From assembly GCA_937895515.1 (NCBI GenBank), contig CALAYS010000013.1, forward strand, positions 1 through 64,000: 64,000 nucleotides of DNA, in the 5' to 3' direction. Position numbers and translations under genes: made by a program. Positions 18,209 to 26,387 of the stretch are shown one piece after another (positions within the stretch are counted from its first letter, which is position 1; every line of letters begins with the position of its first letter). A model generated the notes under the pieces. It saw nothing but the letters and a program-made list of their open reading frames with translations, was not told the DNA's origin and did no database searches. Source of the DNA: an uncultured bacterium (GTDB taxonomy: Bacteria; Patescibacteriota; Minisyncoccia; Phycocordibacterales; UBA9973).

Positions 18209-18264
18209 CACATAAAAATCATGTAAGAAAGATATTTTTTCCGTAGGATAAAATATTTTCTTAC
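18209..18264 (+). repeat. Interspersed ~56-base repeat, copy 2
   Basis: CACATAAAAATCATG start, GATATTTTTT, GTAGGATAAAATATTTTCTTAC end. It fills the gap between converging fmt and the P-type ATPase gene and can fold as a hairpin, so here it may act as a terminator rather than a promoter. Confidence 0.5.
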
Positions 18265-18269
18265 TATTT

Positions 18270-20138
18270 TTAATTTATTTTTGAAAAGTCATTACCAAAT
18301 TTAATATTCAAAACTCTTAGTGCGTTTAAGATAACTGCCACATCTATAGCTTCTTGAATAAGAGCCCCTATTGTTGGCTTGATATAACCCAAGCTTGCAA
18401 AAACCATAGCAATAAAAGAAAGCCCAATACCTACAAATATGGATTGCATAGCTATTTTCATTGTTTGGTTAGAAATATAAACCAAGTCATACATTCGGTT
18501 AATATTGTCTTGGACTATTACCCCACTAGCAGCATCAGTTGCCGCAGATGACCCATGAGACCCCAAAGCAATTCCAGCATCAGCTTGAGCAAGAGCTGGA
18601 GCATCGTTAATACCATCCCCTACCATGATGACTTTTTCTTTTACATTTTGATAAGATTTTACAATATCTAATTTATGTTCAGGTAAGCATTCTGCATATA
18701 CATCAGTAAAACCTAGCTTTTCTGAAATCTCTTTCGCTCGAATGTCATTGTCACCTGTTACTAGAGTTGTCTTGTAGCCTAAACTACGCAAGGCTTCGAT
18801 AGAACTTTTAACTCCTGGGCGAACAACATCAGACATTAAGATGGCCCCGATTAAACCATCATTATTTGCAACATAAGAAACCATATCTACTTCTAGATTT
18901 TCTTTTTTAAATTTGTCTGGAACTATAAAATTTTTATTAATGGATTTTATATAACTTCCGCTACCTAAAAAGAATTTACCAGCACCCAAAACTGCTTCAA
19001 CTCCAGAACCATAATTTTCTTTGAAATCACTAGGGTATTCAAGCTGCACACCATTTGTATTTGTATATTGCAAAATACTTCGAGCCACAGCATGCTGAGA
19101 TAGTTGTTCAAGTGAACCAGCAATTCGAGAAATCTCTTCGGGTTTATAATTATCATTAATTGCCATAACTGAAACTACTTTTGGTGTTCCAAAAGTAAGG
19201 GTTCCGGTTTTATCAAATAAGATTCTTTTTGAATTGGAAATAACTTCAAAAACTCCACCATTTTTAACTATTATTCCCCGTCTAGCAGAAACACTCATTC
19301 CTGAAATAAAAGCAATTGGTGCAGCTAAAATAAGCGGGCATGGTGTTGCCACAACTAAAATAGCCACAAGTAGCGTTGTGTCTTTTGTAAATAAAAAAAC
19401 TAAACCAGTAAAAACTAAAACGATTAAAGTAAAATAAATACTAAACCGATCAGCAACCCGAACCAATGGAGCCTTTGAATTTTCAGCAGATTTAACTAAC
19501 CGTACTAATGATGAATAAGTACTGTCTTCGTAAGTTGTCTCAGCTTGGATATGGATAACATCATTAGTGTTAATAGAACCACTATGTAAGTGAGAATACA
19601 TTTTAATACTTCTAGGTAGTGGTTCACCAGTTATCATTGATTCATCAACTTCAGAATTACCTAAAATCACAATTCCATTAACAGGAACCATGTCCATAGG
19701 GCTAACAATTAAAATATCCCCGACTTTAACATCATTAACATTTATTATTTCAACTTCTTTTTTAGCATTAATTCTTTTTGCAATTTGAGGAGCGGATTTT
19801 AACAATGTCTCTAAAGACGAACGAGCTTTGGCGTTAGCATAAGTTTCCAAAACTTCACCACCAGAGAGCATAATTAAAATTATACCGCCGGCAATACCTT
19901 CACCAGTTAAAAGTGCGGAAATAATTGCAAGCCCAGCTAAAATATCAACTCCAAATTTACCTTGGATTATCGATTTAGCCATTTGGTAAAACAAAGGTAA
20001 AGAAAGTAAAAAAATAACAATACTCATATAAAATGAGCTATTATTAATTAAACCTTTTGTTGTAAAATACAAAATAAAAGTTAATAAAACCCCTAAAACA
20101 ACAAAAAACTCTTTAGTTTTATATACATCTTTAAACAT
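18270..20138 (-). CDS. Heavy-metal P1B-type ATPase
   Basis: 622 residues. Eight predicted membrane helices, the actuator motif TGEPLP, the membrane metal-binding TPCPLI (a CPL variant rather than CPC/CPH), phosphorylated Asp in DKTGTLT, and GDGINDAPAL. It lacks an N-terminal HMA domain. CPL-type pumps are grouped with Zn/Cd/Co exporters, but the metal cannot be fixed from sequence alone. Confidence 0.85.
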   Translation of the reverse strand: MFKDVYKTKEFFVVLGVLLTFILYFTTKGLINNSSFYMSIVIFLLSLPLFYQMAKSIIQGKFGVDILAGLAIISALLTGEGIAGGIILIMLSGGEVLETYANAKARSSLETLLKSAPQIAKRINAKKEVEIINVNDVKVGDILIVSPMDMVPVNGIVILGNSEVDESMITGEPLPRSIKMYSHLHSGSINTNDVIHIQAETTYEDSTYSSLVRLVKSAENSKAPLVRVADRFSIYFTLIVLVFTGLVFLFTKDTTLLVAILVVATPCPLILAAPIAFISGMSVSARRGIIVKNGGVFEVISNSKRILFDKTGTLTFGTPKVVSVMAINDNYKPEEISRIAGSLEQLSQHAVARSILQYTNTNGVQLEYPSDFKENYGSGVEAVLGAGKFFLGSGSYIKSINKNFIVPDKFKKENLEVDMVSYVANNDGLIGAILMSDVVRPGVKSSIEALRSLGYKTTLVTGDNDIRAKEISEKLGFTDVYAECLPEHKLDIVKSYQNVKEKVIMVGDGINDAPALAQADAGIALGSHGSSAATDAASGVIVQDNINRMYDLVYISNQTMKIAMQSIFVGIGLSFIAMVFASLGYIKPTIGALIQEAIDVAVILNALRVLNIKFGNDFSKIN

Positions 20139-20158
20139 AAGTTAAGTGTATTACAAAT

Positions 20159-20896
20159 CTAGACCTTTGGCAAAATAACCTCGTCTCGATTAATAGAATA
20201 AACACAAACTGGTAAATTTAAAATATCACCTAATTCTTCAGCTAAGACTCGAATATAAGTCCCTGCTGAAGCATGAACTACAATTAAGATTTTTATTAAA
20301 TTTTCTTTAGAATCTTTTAAAACTGACCAAGAATTAATTATTTGATCTTGCCTAAAATCTTGGTTTACAATTTTAGTATTATTTTCCATAACATTATAAA
20401 TATTTTGAACACTAATATTTTCAATGCTTTTAAGATCAACACTATATATATTTATTAAATGTGAAGACTGCATAGTATTACCATTTCGAGAATGTTCCCA
20501 AAGTGGTTTACCTGAAACTATTTTTGAGGAAAAAGGGTGGAATTTTTGTATTCGATTCCCAGTTAATTTTTTAAAAGCTGATTGTATTTTTTCTTTATTA
20601 AGATCTTCTTTATTAAAATCAAAATTATATTTAGTTAATATACCCAATAAATCTGCAGTATCCGTACTGAGACCTATTATAAATTCTGCTGTATAGATTT
20701 TATCAAGACCAGTATATTTATCTTTATTTTTAACATCATCACCCGAAAGAAAAATCATCATTCCAGTTGCCAAAGGATCAAGTCTACCAGCATAAGTTAC
20801 AGGAATATCATTTGTAATATTTTCTTGAATTCTTAAACGATTTAAACATTCAAGAGGTGTTTCCCCTAAATTTTTATTAAAAATATAAATACTCAT
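20159..20896 (-). CDS. truB: tRNA pseudouridine-55 synthase
   Basis: 245 residues. The catalytic Asp40 lies in YAGRLDPLATG; KIYTAEFIIGLSTDTADLLG and the C-terminal GTYIRVLAEELG also fit TruB. It makes the T-loop pseudouridine of tRNAs. The C-terminal PUA domain is absent or minimal. It is followed by the P-type ATPase gene and lies close to the small gene upstream. Confidence 0.9.
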   Translation of the reverse strand: MSIYIFNKNLGETPLECLNRLRIQENITNDIPVTYAGRLDPLATGMMIFLSGDDVKNKDKYTGLDKIYTAEFIIGLSTDTADLLGILTKYNFDFNKEDLNKEKIQSAFKKLTGNRIQKFHPFSSKIVSGKPLWEHSRNGNTMQSSHLINIYSVDLKSIENISVQNIYNVMENNTKIVNQDFRQDQIINSWSVLKDSKENLIKILIVVHASAGTYIRVLAEELGDILNLPVCVYSINRDEVILPKV

Positions 20897-20899
20897 TTT

Positions 20900-21064
20900 T
20901 TAAATAGTTAATTTATATCCAAGCCAAATACCAAAAATACCACCAATAGCTGTAAATATTATAGAACTAAAAGAAAAAAGACTAGCATCCCATAAATTAG
21001 GAATAAGCCCACCAATTGTACTAAAAATTGAAAGAGAAATTAAAATTACAGCTTTTCTACTCAT
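20900..21064 (-). CDS. Small two-helix membrane protein
   Basis: 54 residues: MSRKAVILISLSIFSTIGG, then two hydrophobic helices ending in GIWLGYKLTI. TAATAT sits exactly six bases before its ATG, the leaderless layout common here. The plan resembles AtpI/AtpZ-type small membrane proteins, but that is weak. Three bases separate it from truB, so it probably leads that operon. Confidence 0.55.
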   Translation of the reverse strand: MSRKAVILISLSIFSTIGGLIPNLWDASLFSFSSIIFTAIGGIFGIWLGYKLTI

Positions 21065-21101
21065 AGCTATATATTACCCTAAAAAGGTAATTTCTGCACA
21101 T

Positions 21102-21132
21102 AAAAATACACCCTAAAAAGGGTGTATTTTTT
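21102..21132. terminator. Terminator, convergent or after the collagen-like gene
   Basis: AAAAATACACCC/GGGTGTATTTTT with a 6-base loop; usable on both strands. Confidence 0.8.
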
Positions 21133-21143
21133 ATTTATAGCGC

Positions 21144-21905
21144 CTAGAATGCAGAAGAACAGATAGCTGTTACTGTTAATTTCCATTGACCTGATTTAGT
21201 TTCATTATTAGAATTCGCAGGCTTGCGAGCTGAAACAGACCAAGTAGTATCGTTTATAGCGTTATTAGACTGAATATAGTAATCATCTATATAATCACTA
21301 GCTAATACATTAAAACCACCACCTATTACCTTTTTACCATTTGGGCAAGATGCTGTTTGAGTTATAGAAACCCCTGTAGATGAATTACTTGTTACACTAA
21401 CTTGTTGGTACCCACTAATACCATTGGCTCCGGCTGGACCTTGGGGGCCTGTAGCACCTTGGGGGCCTTGAGGACCTTGAGGACCAGTATCACCTTTGGG
21501 GCCTTGGGGTCCGGTAGCACCAGTATTACCTTGTATACCAGGAGCTCCATCTAAACCATTATTTCCTGCATTACCCTGGATACCTTGAGGGCCTTGGGGG
21601 CCTGTAGCACCAGTAGCACCTTGATCACCTTTTTCACCTTGAGGGCCTTGGGGGCCAGTATTACCTTGGAGACCTTGAGGACCAGTATCACCTTGGGGGC
21701 CTTGAATGTTCCAAGTCAAAAGTGAGTCATTAGTTGTACAATCATTTGATGTAAAACCATTAACTCCAACAACATGGACTGTTCCATTTGCTGCAACGCA
21801 AATAGTTATAGGATTACTACTGGCTTGTGAATAAGACCAAAAGCCAATTGTAACAAAAAGGACAGCAACTAATATATAAGCTAATTTATTTTTAATATTT
21901 TTCAT
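21144..21905 (-). CDS. Secreted collagen-like repeat protein
   Basis: 253 residues. A signal anchor (about 8-29), a globular piece with two Cys, then about 33 uninterrupted Gly-X-Y triplets (GPQGDTGPQG, GATGPQG types; about residues 70-168), and a C-terminal domain of about 85 residues with Cys in TASCPNGKK and TAICSSAF. Bacterial collagen-like proteins form trimeric stalks on cell surfaces; the C-terminal domain would be the tip. The GC-rich repeats stand out from their surroundings. Confidence 0.8.
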   Translation of the reverse strand: MKNIKNKLAYILVAVLFVTIGFWSYSQASSNPITICVAANGTVHVVGVNGFTSNDCTTNDSLLTWNIQGPQGDTGPQGLQGNTGPQGPQGEKGDQGATGATGPQGPQGIQGNAGNNGLDGAPGIQGNTGATGPQGPKGDTGPQGPQGPQGATGPQGPAGANGISGYQQVSVTSNSSTGVSITQTASCPNGKKVIGGGFNVLASDYIDDYYIQSNNAINDTTWSVSARKPANSNNETKSGQWKLTVTAICSSAF

Positions 21906-21960
21906 GCAAATATGTACTATTAATAATAGTATTATTATATCATGAATAAATTATTTTAGC

Positions 21961-21997
21961 AAATAAAAATACCCCTTAATAAGGGGTATTTTTATTT
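21961..21997. terminator. Terminator after the cold-shock gene
   Basis: Perfect arms of 17 bp (AAATAAAAATACCCCTT and its complement) with loop AAT. Confidence 0.82.
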
Positions 21998-22007
21998 ACA
22001 TAGTAGA

Positions 22008-22205
22008 CTATGCACGCGCAACGTTAATTGCGTTCAAACCTTTTGGAGAGTTTTCAGTTTCAAAAGTGACTTCATCACCTTCGCGAAGTTCGTCATAAGT
22101 TACACCAACAAGAGAATTTGAGTGAAAGAATAAATCTTTCTCTAGACCTTCACCTGTGATGAACCCGAAACCTTTATCTGTAAGCTTTTTGATTATGCCT
22201 TTCAT
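22008..22205 (-). CDS. Cold-shock-domain protein
   Basis: 65 residues, one OB-fold CSD: KGFGFITGEG (RNP1-like) and DLFFHSNSL (RNP2-like). It binds single-stranded RNA/DNA and melts RNA structure. The gap upstream (22206-22320) could hold a leader of about 100 bases, as in many csp genes, with GTACAGTATACC inside it; its promoter is not clear. Confidence 0.9.
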   Translation of the reverse strand: MKGIIKKLTDKGFGFITGEGLEKDLFFHSNSLVGVTYDELREGDEVTFETENSPKGLNAINVARA

Positions 22206-22320
22206 AGATTGGTTATTTAATTAATAAATACAAAATAAAGATATACGAAAATCGACTTGATTTCAAACTAAATATTGTAGGTATACTGTACCATAGATAG
22301 ACAATATTAGCTAATAAAAC

Positions 22321-22542
22321 TTATATATCTATTGAAAGCATTTTAGATGGGCTATGATGCCCATTAATAATACGAACCTGTTTTATGTTTACACTAAAAA
22401 TACTAGCTAAAATTTCAATAACCCTATCATTGGCCATATTTCTTTCCGCGCGTTGTTTAACCGATATTTTATAGTGATCATCACTTAGCTTTTCAATAGT
22501 CTCCTTTTTGGCTCCAGCTGTGACTTTTACTTTTATGTACAT
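22321..22542 (-). CDS. DUF167/YggU-family protein
   Basis: 73 residues: KVKVTAGAKKETIE, then YKISVKQRAERNMANDRVIEILA and VRIINGHHSPSKM, the layout of the UPF0235/YggU family (KVxPxAxxxxI, GxAN, GxxSxxK). Function of the family is unproven. Confidence 0.8.
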   Translation of the reverse strand: MYIKVKVTAGAKKETIEKLSDDHYKISVKQRAERNMANDRVIEILASIFSVNIKQVRIINGHHSPSKMLSIDI

Positions 22543-22598
22543 AAATGTATTTTTGCATTTTTATTGCTTTTTTGCTACTATGTAAAAGTTGTTTTAAT

Positions 22599-22633
22599 CC
22601 TTTGGAAAAGGTTCGAATCCTGCCCTGGGAGCA
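22599..22633 (+). repeat. tRNA 3'-end remnant with preceding hairpin (possible copy C)
   Basis: A small hairpin CCTTT-GGA-AAAGG leads straight into TTCGAATCCTGCCCTGGGAG, a T-loop-to-discriminator tail of a tRNA, but no 5' half of that tRNA is present. The hairpin-plus-tail arrangement resembles the ends of elements A and B. Confidence 0.45.
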
Positions 22634-22669
22634 TAAATAACATATTCCTCTTTTAAAGATGAATAAAAT

Positions 22670-22755
22670 ATTCCTCTGCCTGTCTGCCGACTAGGTAGAT
22701 AGCTCAGCGGTACCTGCCTTAATTTTCAATCGGCAGGCAGGGAGCAGTCGTCTGT
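22670..22755 (+). pseudogene. Broken 5' copy of tRNA-Asn interrupted by palindromic repeats
   Basis: Pieces of the intact tRNA-Asn at 23010 appear in order: ATTCCTCTG, TAGCTCAGCGGTA, AGCAGTCG, CTGTGTTAGAAT. Between them are two insertions whose ends pair as CCTGTCTGCCGA (22679-22690) and TCGGCAGGCAGG (22730-22741). The 3' half is missing; the GIY-YIG gene starts soon after. Confidence 0.6.
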
Positions 22756-22770
22756 GTTAGAATAATTGAT

Positions 22771-23019
22771 ATGTTTGATTATTTCATATACGCTATTAAA
22801 AGTGATAAGGATAATAGAATATATGTTGGAATGTCTTCTAATATTGAACGAAGACTGGAAGAACATAATAATGGTCAAGTATTTTCAACACAAAATTTCC
22901 GACCTTGGGTTCTGATATTTTTTGAAAAGTGTGGCAATGATAGAAAATATGCCAGACAGAGAGAAAAATATTGGAAATCAGGCTCTGGAAAAGAGAAACT
23001 GAAAAATATTCCTCTGTAG
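22771..23019 (+). CDS. GIY-YIG nuclease-domain protein
   Basis: 82 residues, a single GIY-YIG domain: YFIYAIKSDKDNRIYVGMS, then NIERRLEEHNNG and ARQREKYWKSG. Stand-alone members are DNA nucleases of uncertain role, some related to homing enzymes. Its stop codon TAG lies inside the first bases of tRNA-Asn, and a broken copy of that tRNA lies upstream, so it seems to have entered at the tRNA. Confidence 0.85.
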   Translation: MFDYFIYAIKSDKDNRIYVGMSSNIERRLEEHNNGQVFSTQNFRPWVLIFFEKCGNDRKYARQREKYWKSGSGKEKLKNIPL

Positions 23020-23081
23020 CTCAGCGGTAGAGCAGTCGCCTGTTAAGCGATTGGTCGCAGGTTCGATCCCTGCCGGAGGAG
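23010..23081 (+). tRNA. tRNA-Asn (anticodon GTT)
   Basis: Acceptor TCCTCTG/CGGAGGA, D-arm GCTC/GAGC, anticodon stem GTCGC/GCGAT with loop CTGTTAA, T-arm GCAGG/CCTGC with loop TTCGATC, discriminator G. The mobile element begins two bases after it. Confidence 0.93.
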
Positions 23082-24542
23082 CCCAATAGGTTGAGTAGCT
23101 AAAGAAAGCATCTCAATAAACGGAGAACGCATTGTAACACAAGGCGTTTTTTCGTTTACGGTGTAGTTCTGAAGTATGTAATTGAGGATTGCTCTTTTTT
23201 CTGGTACTTCAGAACTATCAAATAATTCTCGTGAGTACTTTGCGAGCTTAAACATTGTAGCTACAGTCACATAATAGCTTTCATCTGCCTTTGTGTGTTC
23301 TTCAAGTTGTATTCCGAGGTCGTACTGTTTATCTTTGTAATGTTGCAATCTTTTGTCATAGTCATCCTTAGTAATACTACGGTCAACAAGAAGATCAAGG
23401 ATACTTTCTATTCTGTCTTGCATATCGTTGTATTCTTTTTGCAACGAATCAATGACATTTCTGTGGTACATATTCTTTGCCTCGACTGATTTCTTGAGTT
23501 CATCTACAAGCCAGTCTATCTTTTCCTGTGGGATGCTCTCAAAGGTCTCAAAAACCTCGTACAGTGGCTTCAAAAGTTCTTCTTCTTTGATATATATCTT
23601 TGTACTACAAATATCTTTCTTTGCGTTTGTACAGCTGTAATATGTGTATTTACCTTTTGCGGTTTCTGGACTGAGTGAACATCCGCATTTACCACATCGT
23701 ACAAGCCCTCGCAAGATATATGGCTTTGAAGCATAGGCAAAAGGTTTCTTGTTCCAAGATTTTCTGACTGTTTGGCATTGTTCAAATAACCCTCTTGCAA
23801 TAAGTGGTTCATATTTGTGCGGATACTTTTTACCTTTTGCTACCATTTCGCCCCAATAAAATGTGTTGTTCAAAATATGATCAACCATAGACAGCGCCAT
23901 TGGCTTGCCAGTACTTGAAAGTAATCCTTCTTTAGTGAGATATTCTCGGACTGTTAATGTTGAATAGTTTCCTGTTGCATAGAGTTCAAACATTTTTCTA
24001 ACATAGTGTGCTGTCTGTGGTGATGGTATTACGTTGGTTCTCTGGCCATCTTCGTTGTAGACACTCTCATATCCGAATGGTGGTTTGCCTGTGAGTTCGC
24101 CATTTCGTCGCATCTGTTCTTGCTTACGTTTTACATTATCACTTAGTTGAAGCACATAACTTTTCGCAAACATAACTGCCATATCCCAGCGAAGAATATC
24201 GGCACTGTTTGAATCTTGATTGATTATCAGATTTTCTCGGTAGAAATGTATTTCAACTTTTCCTTTCTTGCGAAGCTCATCGAGCTGTACCGATTCCTTG
24301 AATGATCGCTGTAGCCGATCGACAGTATCAACGACGAGTGCAATTGTTTCAGTACTTTTCTGAATAATCTGAATTATTTCTTGAAACTTATCTCGATTAC
24401 CTTGAGTAGATGATTCTTCCAATTCATATGTTTTCCACGTTTCAAGATGCCTATTTTTTGCATATTCCAAAACACGAGTCATCTGAGCCTCGTTTGAGTC
24501 TTGTTTCTTGTCTGATACTCGTGCTAGAAATATGGCTTTCAT
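23043..24542 (-). CDS. Large serine recombinase (site-specific integrase)
   Basis: 499 residues as read. Resolvase domain with catalytic Ser10 in FLARVSDKKQ and the DRLQRS arginine motif; recombinase domain with GKPPFGYE; a zinc ribbon RCGKCGCSL...YSC; then a coiled-coil region (about 350-430). It would integrate and excise the element. The last dozen residues (GLLRQGSNLRPIA) are encoded by the antisense strand of tRNA-Asn, so they come from the host site; the protein native to the circular form probably ends QPIGYV. Confidence 0.9.
   Translation of the reverse strand: MKAIFLARVSDKKQDSNEAQMTRVLEYAKNRHLETWKTYELEESSTQGNRDKFQEIIQIIQKSTETIALVVDTVDRLQRSFKESVQLDELRKKGKVEIHFYRENLIINQDSNSADILRWDMAVMFAKSYVLQLSDNVKRKQEQMRRNGELTGKPPFGYESVYNEDGQRTNVIPSPQTAHYVRKMFELYATGNYSTLTVREYLTKEGLLSSTGKPMALSMVDHILNNTFYWGEMVAKGKKYPHKYEPLIARGLFEQCQTVRKSWNKKPFAYASKPYILRGLVRCGKCGCSLSPETAKGKYTYYSCTNAKKDICSTKIYIKEEELLKPLYEVFETFESIPQEKIDWLVDELKKSVEAKNMYHRNVIDSLQKEYNDMQDRIESILDLLVDRSITKDDYDKRLQHYKDKQYDLGIQLEEHTKADESYYVTVATMFKLAKYSRELFDSSEVPEKRAILNYILQNYTVNEKTPCVTMRSPFIEMLSLATQPIGLLRQGSNLRPIA
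23083..23090. repeat. Left attachment repeat (CCAATAGG)
   Basis: Lies two bases after tRNA-Asn and inside the 3' end of the recombinase frame. Identical to 32430-32437. Confidence 0.65.
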
Positions 24543-24544
24543 AA

Positions 24545-25393
24545 TTATTTTGCTTTCTTTTTACTGATACGTTTCTTTTGTGTATTTTGTAAAAAGTTTT
24601 GTTTACCAACTACTTTTTCGCCTGTCTTTTGCTCAATTTCTTTTCTGGCATTTCCTGCGACCTGACCGCCTTCTTTTGCATCTCGAGAAAGTTCGGGAAA
24701 TCCTTTTGAATTTCTGTTTGTAGTTATTTTTGTTGTCGTCGCTTCGCCAAGCATTGTGAGGATAAGCTCAAGTTCAGACATATGGTCTCGTGGGTTATCT
24801 GGATTGCTCAGTGACTTGAATTCCTTGATCTGTTTCGCATCCATTTCAAATGCCCCTTTGTATATTTCATTCGTGAGTATTGCGAAGTCCAATCCTTCTT
24901 TTGCACCTCTGCCTTGCCATTCGTCGGTAAGTGTATTTCTGACATTGATACCTCGCATACGCTTTGCTATCCAGTCATCGTTGTAGCCTTTACCCTCATA
25001 AATCTTTTTAGCACGTACGATCGCACGCTCTGGGTCTTGGATTTCTTCGATGCGTTCTTGCCCGACACGAGCCAGCCACTGTTTGAATGGTTCTGCTTTA
25101 GGTGATGGAATAGATTGAATTATTCGGAAAATACCTTGTAAATTAGAGCAATTTATCTTTTGCATACCTCCTTTTGTCTCGAGTGAAAGGGGGGTGACAA
25201 TTTGTCCCCACCCTTTGCCAAGTTCGGGATCACGTAGTCTCATTTTCTTGATGTAGTCGGATACATTTGGCGTCTGAGTCAGAACCTCGACAACGTCATT
25301 TATAGCGAAATACCACTGATCATCGTGCCACGTACGCCTGACTTCTTTTTCTTCAAAGAGCACTATTTGTTTTTGTGTTGTTGGTTTTTTCAT
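24545..25393 (-). CDS. Bro-N antirepressor-like protein (DinD-like)
   Basis: 282 residues. The N-terminal Bro-N domain shows RRTWHDDQWYFAINDVVEVL and SDYIKKMRLRDPEL, then TKGGMQKINCSN and PFKQWLARVGQERIEE, the layout of phage antirepressors and DinD. The C-terminus is Lys-rich. Such proteins relieve repression of mobile-element genes. It lies 2 bp upstream of the recombinase gene, so it probably controls or accompanies excision. Confidence 0.75.
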   Translation of the reverse strand: MKKPTTQKQIVLFEEKEVRRTWHDDQWYFAINDVVEVLTQTPNVSDYIKKMRLRDPELGKGWGQIVTPLSLETKGGMQKINCSNLQGIFRIIQSIPSPKAEPFKQWLARVGQERIEEIQDPERAIVRAKKIYEGKGYNDDWIAKRMRGINVRNTLTDEWQGRGAKEGLDFAILTNEIYKGAFEMDAKQIKEFKSLSNPDNPRDHMSELELILTMLGEATTTKITTNRNSKGFPELSRDAKEGGQVAGNARKEIEQKTGEKVVGKQNFLQNTQKKRISKKKAK

Positions 25394-25397
25394 AATG

Positions 25398-25574
25398 TTA
25401 TTTATTACTCGTTAGTTTAATAAATTTCTCAAACTCATCTTTTGGTATTCTGAAGTCCTTACCAATCTTGTTAGCTTTCAAACGCTTCGCTTTGATGTAG
25501 CGATAGATGGTCATAATGTTGACCCTTAGCTTTTTTGCTAATTCTTCTGCTGTGTAGAATTCGTGATTTTCCAT
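25398..25574 (-). CDS. Excisionase-family helix-turn-helix protein
   Basis: 58 residues, MENHEFYTAEELAKKL, then RVNIMTIYRYIKAKRLKANK and IGKDFRIPKDEF: the MerR-like winged helix of small excisionases. TATAAT ends exactly six bases before its ATG (25581-25586), a leaderless layout like that of chromosomal genes. It leads the antirepressor-recombinase operon, so it is the likely directionality factor. Confidence 0.8.
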   Translation of the reverse strand: MENHEFYTAEELAKKLRVNIMTIYRYIKAKRLKANKIGKDFRIPKDEFEKFIKLTSNK

Positions 25575-25580
25575 AGTGTT

Positions 25581-25605
25581 ATTATACTTTACTCTGATTT
25601 ACAAG
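25581..25605 (-). promoter_or_regulatory. Excisionase promoter with shared motif
   Basis: On the plus strand TATACTTTACTCTGATTTACA; nearly the same motif (TATACTTTACTCTATTTTACA) lies at 28854-28874 before the 27749-28849 gene. Likely a shared operator or promoter within the element. Confidence 0.5.
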
Positions 25606-26019
25606 TCTAGTGTTTTTCTTTCGACCATAGTGCCTGAAGTAGTTATCATCAATTTCTTGCCACATCGGCTCAGTATCATCGAGTGCATACTCAACAACTT
25701 TTTGATTTATTTCCCGTATCTTCTCTTGAATGTCTTCAAAGCACGTCAGTGCAATGTATATTCTGTAGAGGTATTTTGTATCAAGTGATTTACCTGCGAT
25801 TTCTTCCATTCCATTGCTTGTAAATGGGTAGAGTAGAATATCATTTTCGAGTTCTCGTTTGAGTATGAATTGATTGAAATTCTTTGGGTTTGGATTGCGA
25901 AGTTTTTTGGCTTGAATACCTCGCTTGATGCGATCTGATATTTCTTGCCGATGATGTGATGCAATTATTTTTGCCATATCTTCTTGTAATGTTTCTACTG
26001 CTGATTTTTTGTTTTCCAT
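25582..26019 (-). CDS. Unknown protein of the mobile element
   Basis: 145 residues, charged, predicted helical, no membrane segment. Residues 20-45 (HHRQEISDRIKRGIQAKKL) faintly recall the linker of serine recombinases, but no catalytic domain is present. It ends inside the excisionase promoter region. Function unknown. Confidence 0.55.
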   Translation of the reverse strand: MENKKSAVETLQEDMAKIIASHHRQEISDRIKRGIQAKKLRNPNPKNFNQFILKRELENDILLYPFTSNGMEEIAGKSLDTKYLYRIYIALTCFEDIQEKIREINQKVVEYALDDTEPMWQEIDDNYFRHYGRKKNTRLVNQSKV

Positions 26020-26023
26020 ATAA

Positions 26024-26344
26024 TTATTGTGTTTGACTATCTAATCCTATCTCATAGCCGTTAATTGTTTCTAATGTTTTGCGATTGTGAAATCTTTTGT
26101 CGATATGATCCCAATTGTTTTTCTTGGTGTCCATTGCTTGCTCTGCTGAGGTGATAATAAACGTAACTAATTCGTGAAAGTTTTCTGTATTGTCAATCAT
26201 TGCATAATGCATACGCTCAATTTCTACATCCGTAAGTCTGCGACCAAGATTGGGTTCAACTAGATCTTGAACCATTTCCGCTGTGATTGTGTAGAGTATC
26301 GGTGAATCCCAATTCTCAGGGAAATAATTTTTTAATAATGCCAT
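26024..26344 (-). CDS. Unknown protein of the mobile element
   Basis: 106 residues, acidic, soluble. Contains LVEPNLGRRLTDVEIERMHY and ends GLDSQTQ. Not recognised. It lies 4 bp upstream of the 25582-26019 gene, so the two are co-expressed. Confidence 0.55.
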   Translation of the reverse strand: MALLKNYFPENWDSPILYTITAEMVQDLVEPNLGRRLTDVEIERMHYAMIDNTENFHELVTFIITSAEQAMDTKKNNWDHIDKRFHNRKTLETINGYEIGLDSQTQ

Positions 26345-26387
26345 AGTGTTATTTTTGATTAGTGAATAATATAAATTTGAATAATTA

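Noticed and set aside
21400..21720. Dense short repeats resembling a repeat array or CRISPR
   Set aside because: The period is 9 or a multiple of 3, there are no spacers, and the frame encodes Gly-X-Y collagen triplets.
22680..22745. Functional tRNA with an unusual intron
   Set aside because: Only the 5' half is present, broken twice, and no 3' acceptor strand follows.
23043..23081. C-terminal GLLRQGSNLRPIA as native recombinase sequence
   Set aside because: It is encoded by antisense tRNA-Asn on the host side of the attachment repeat.
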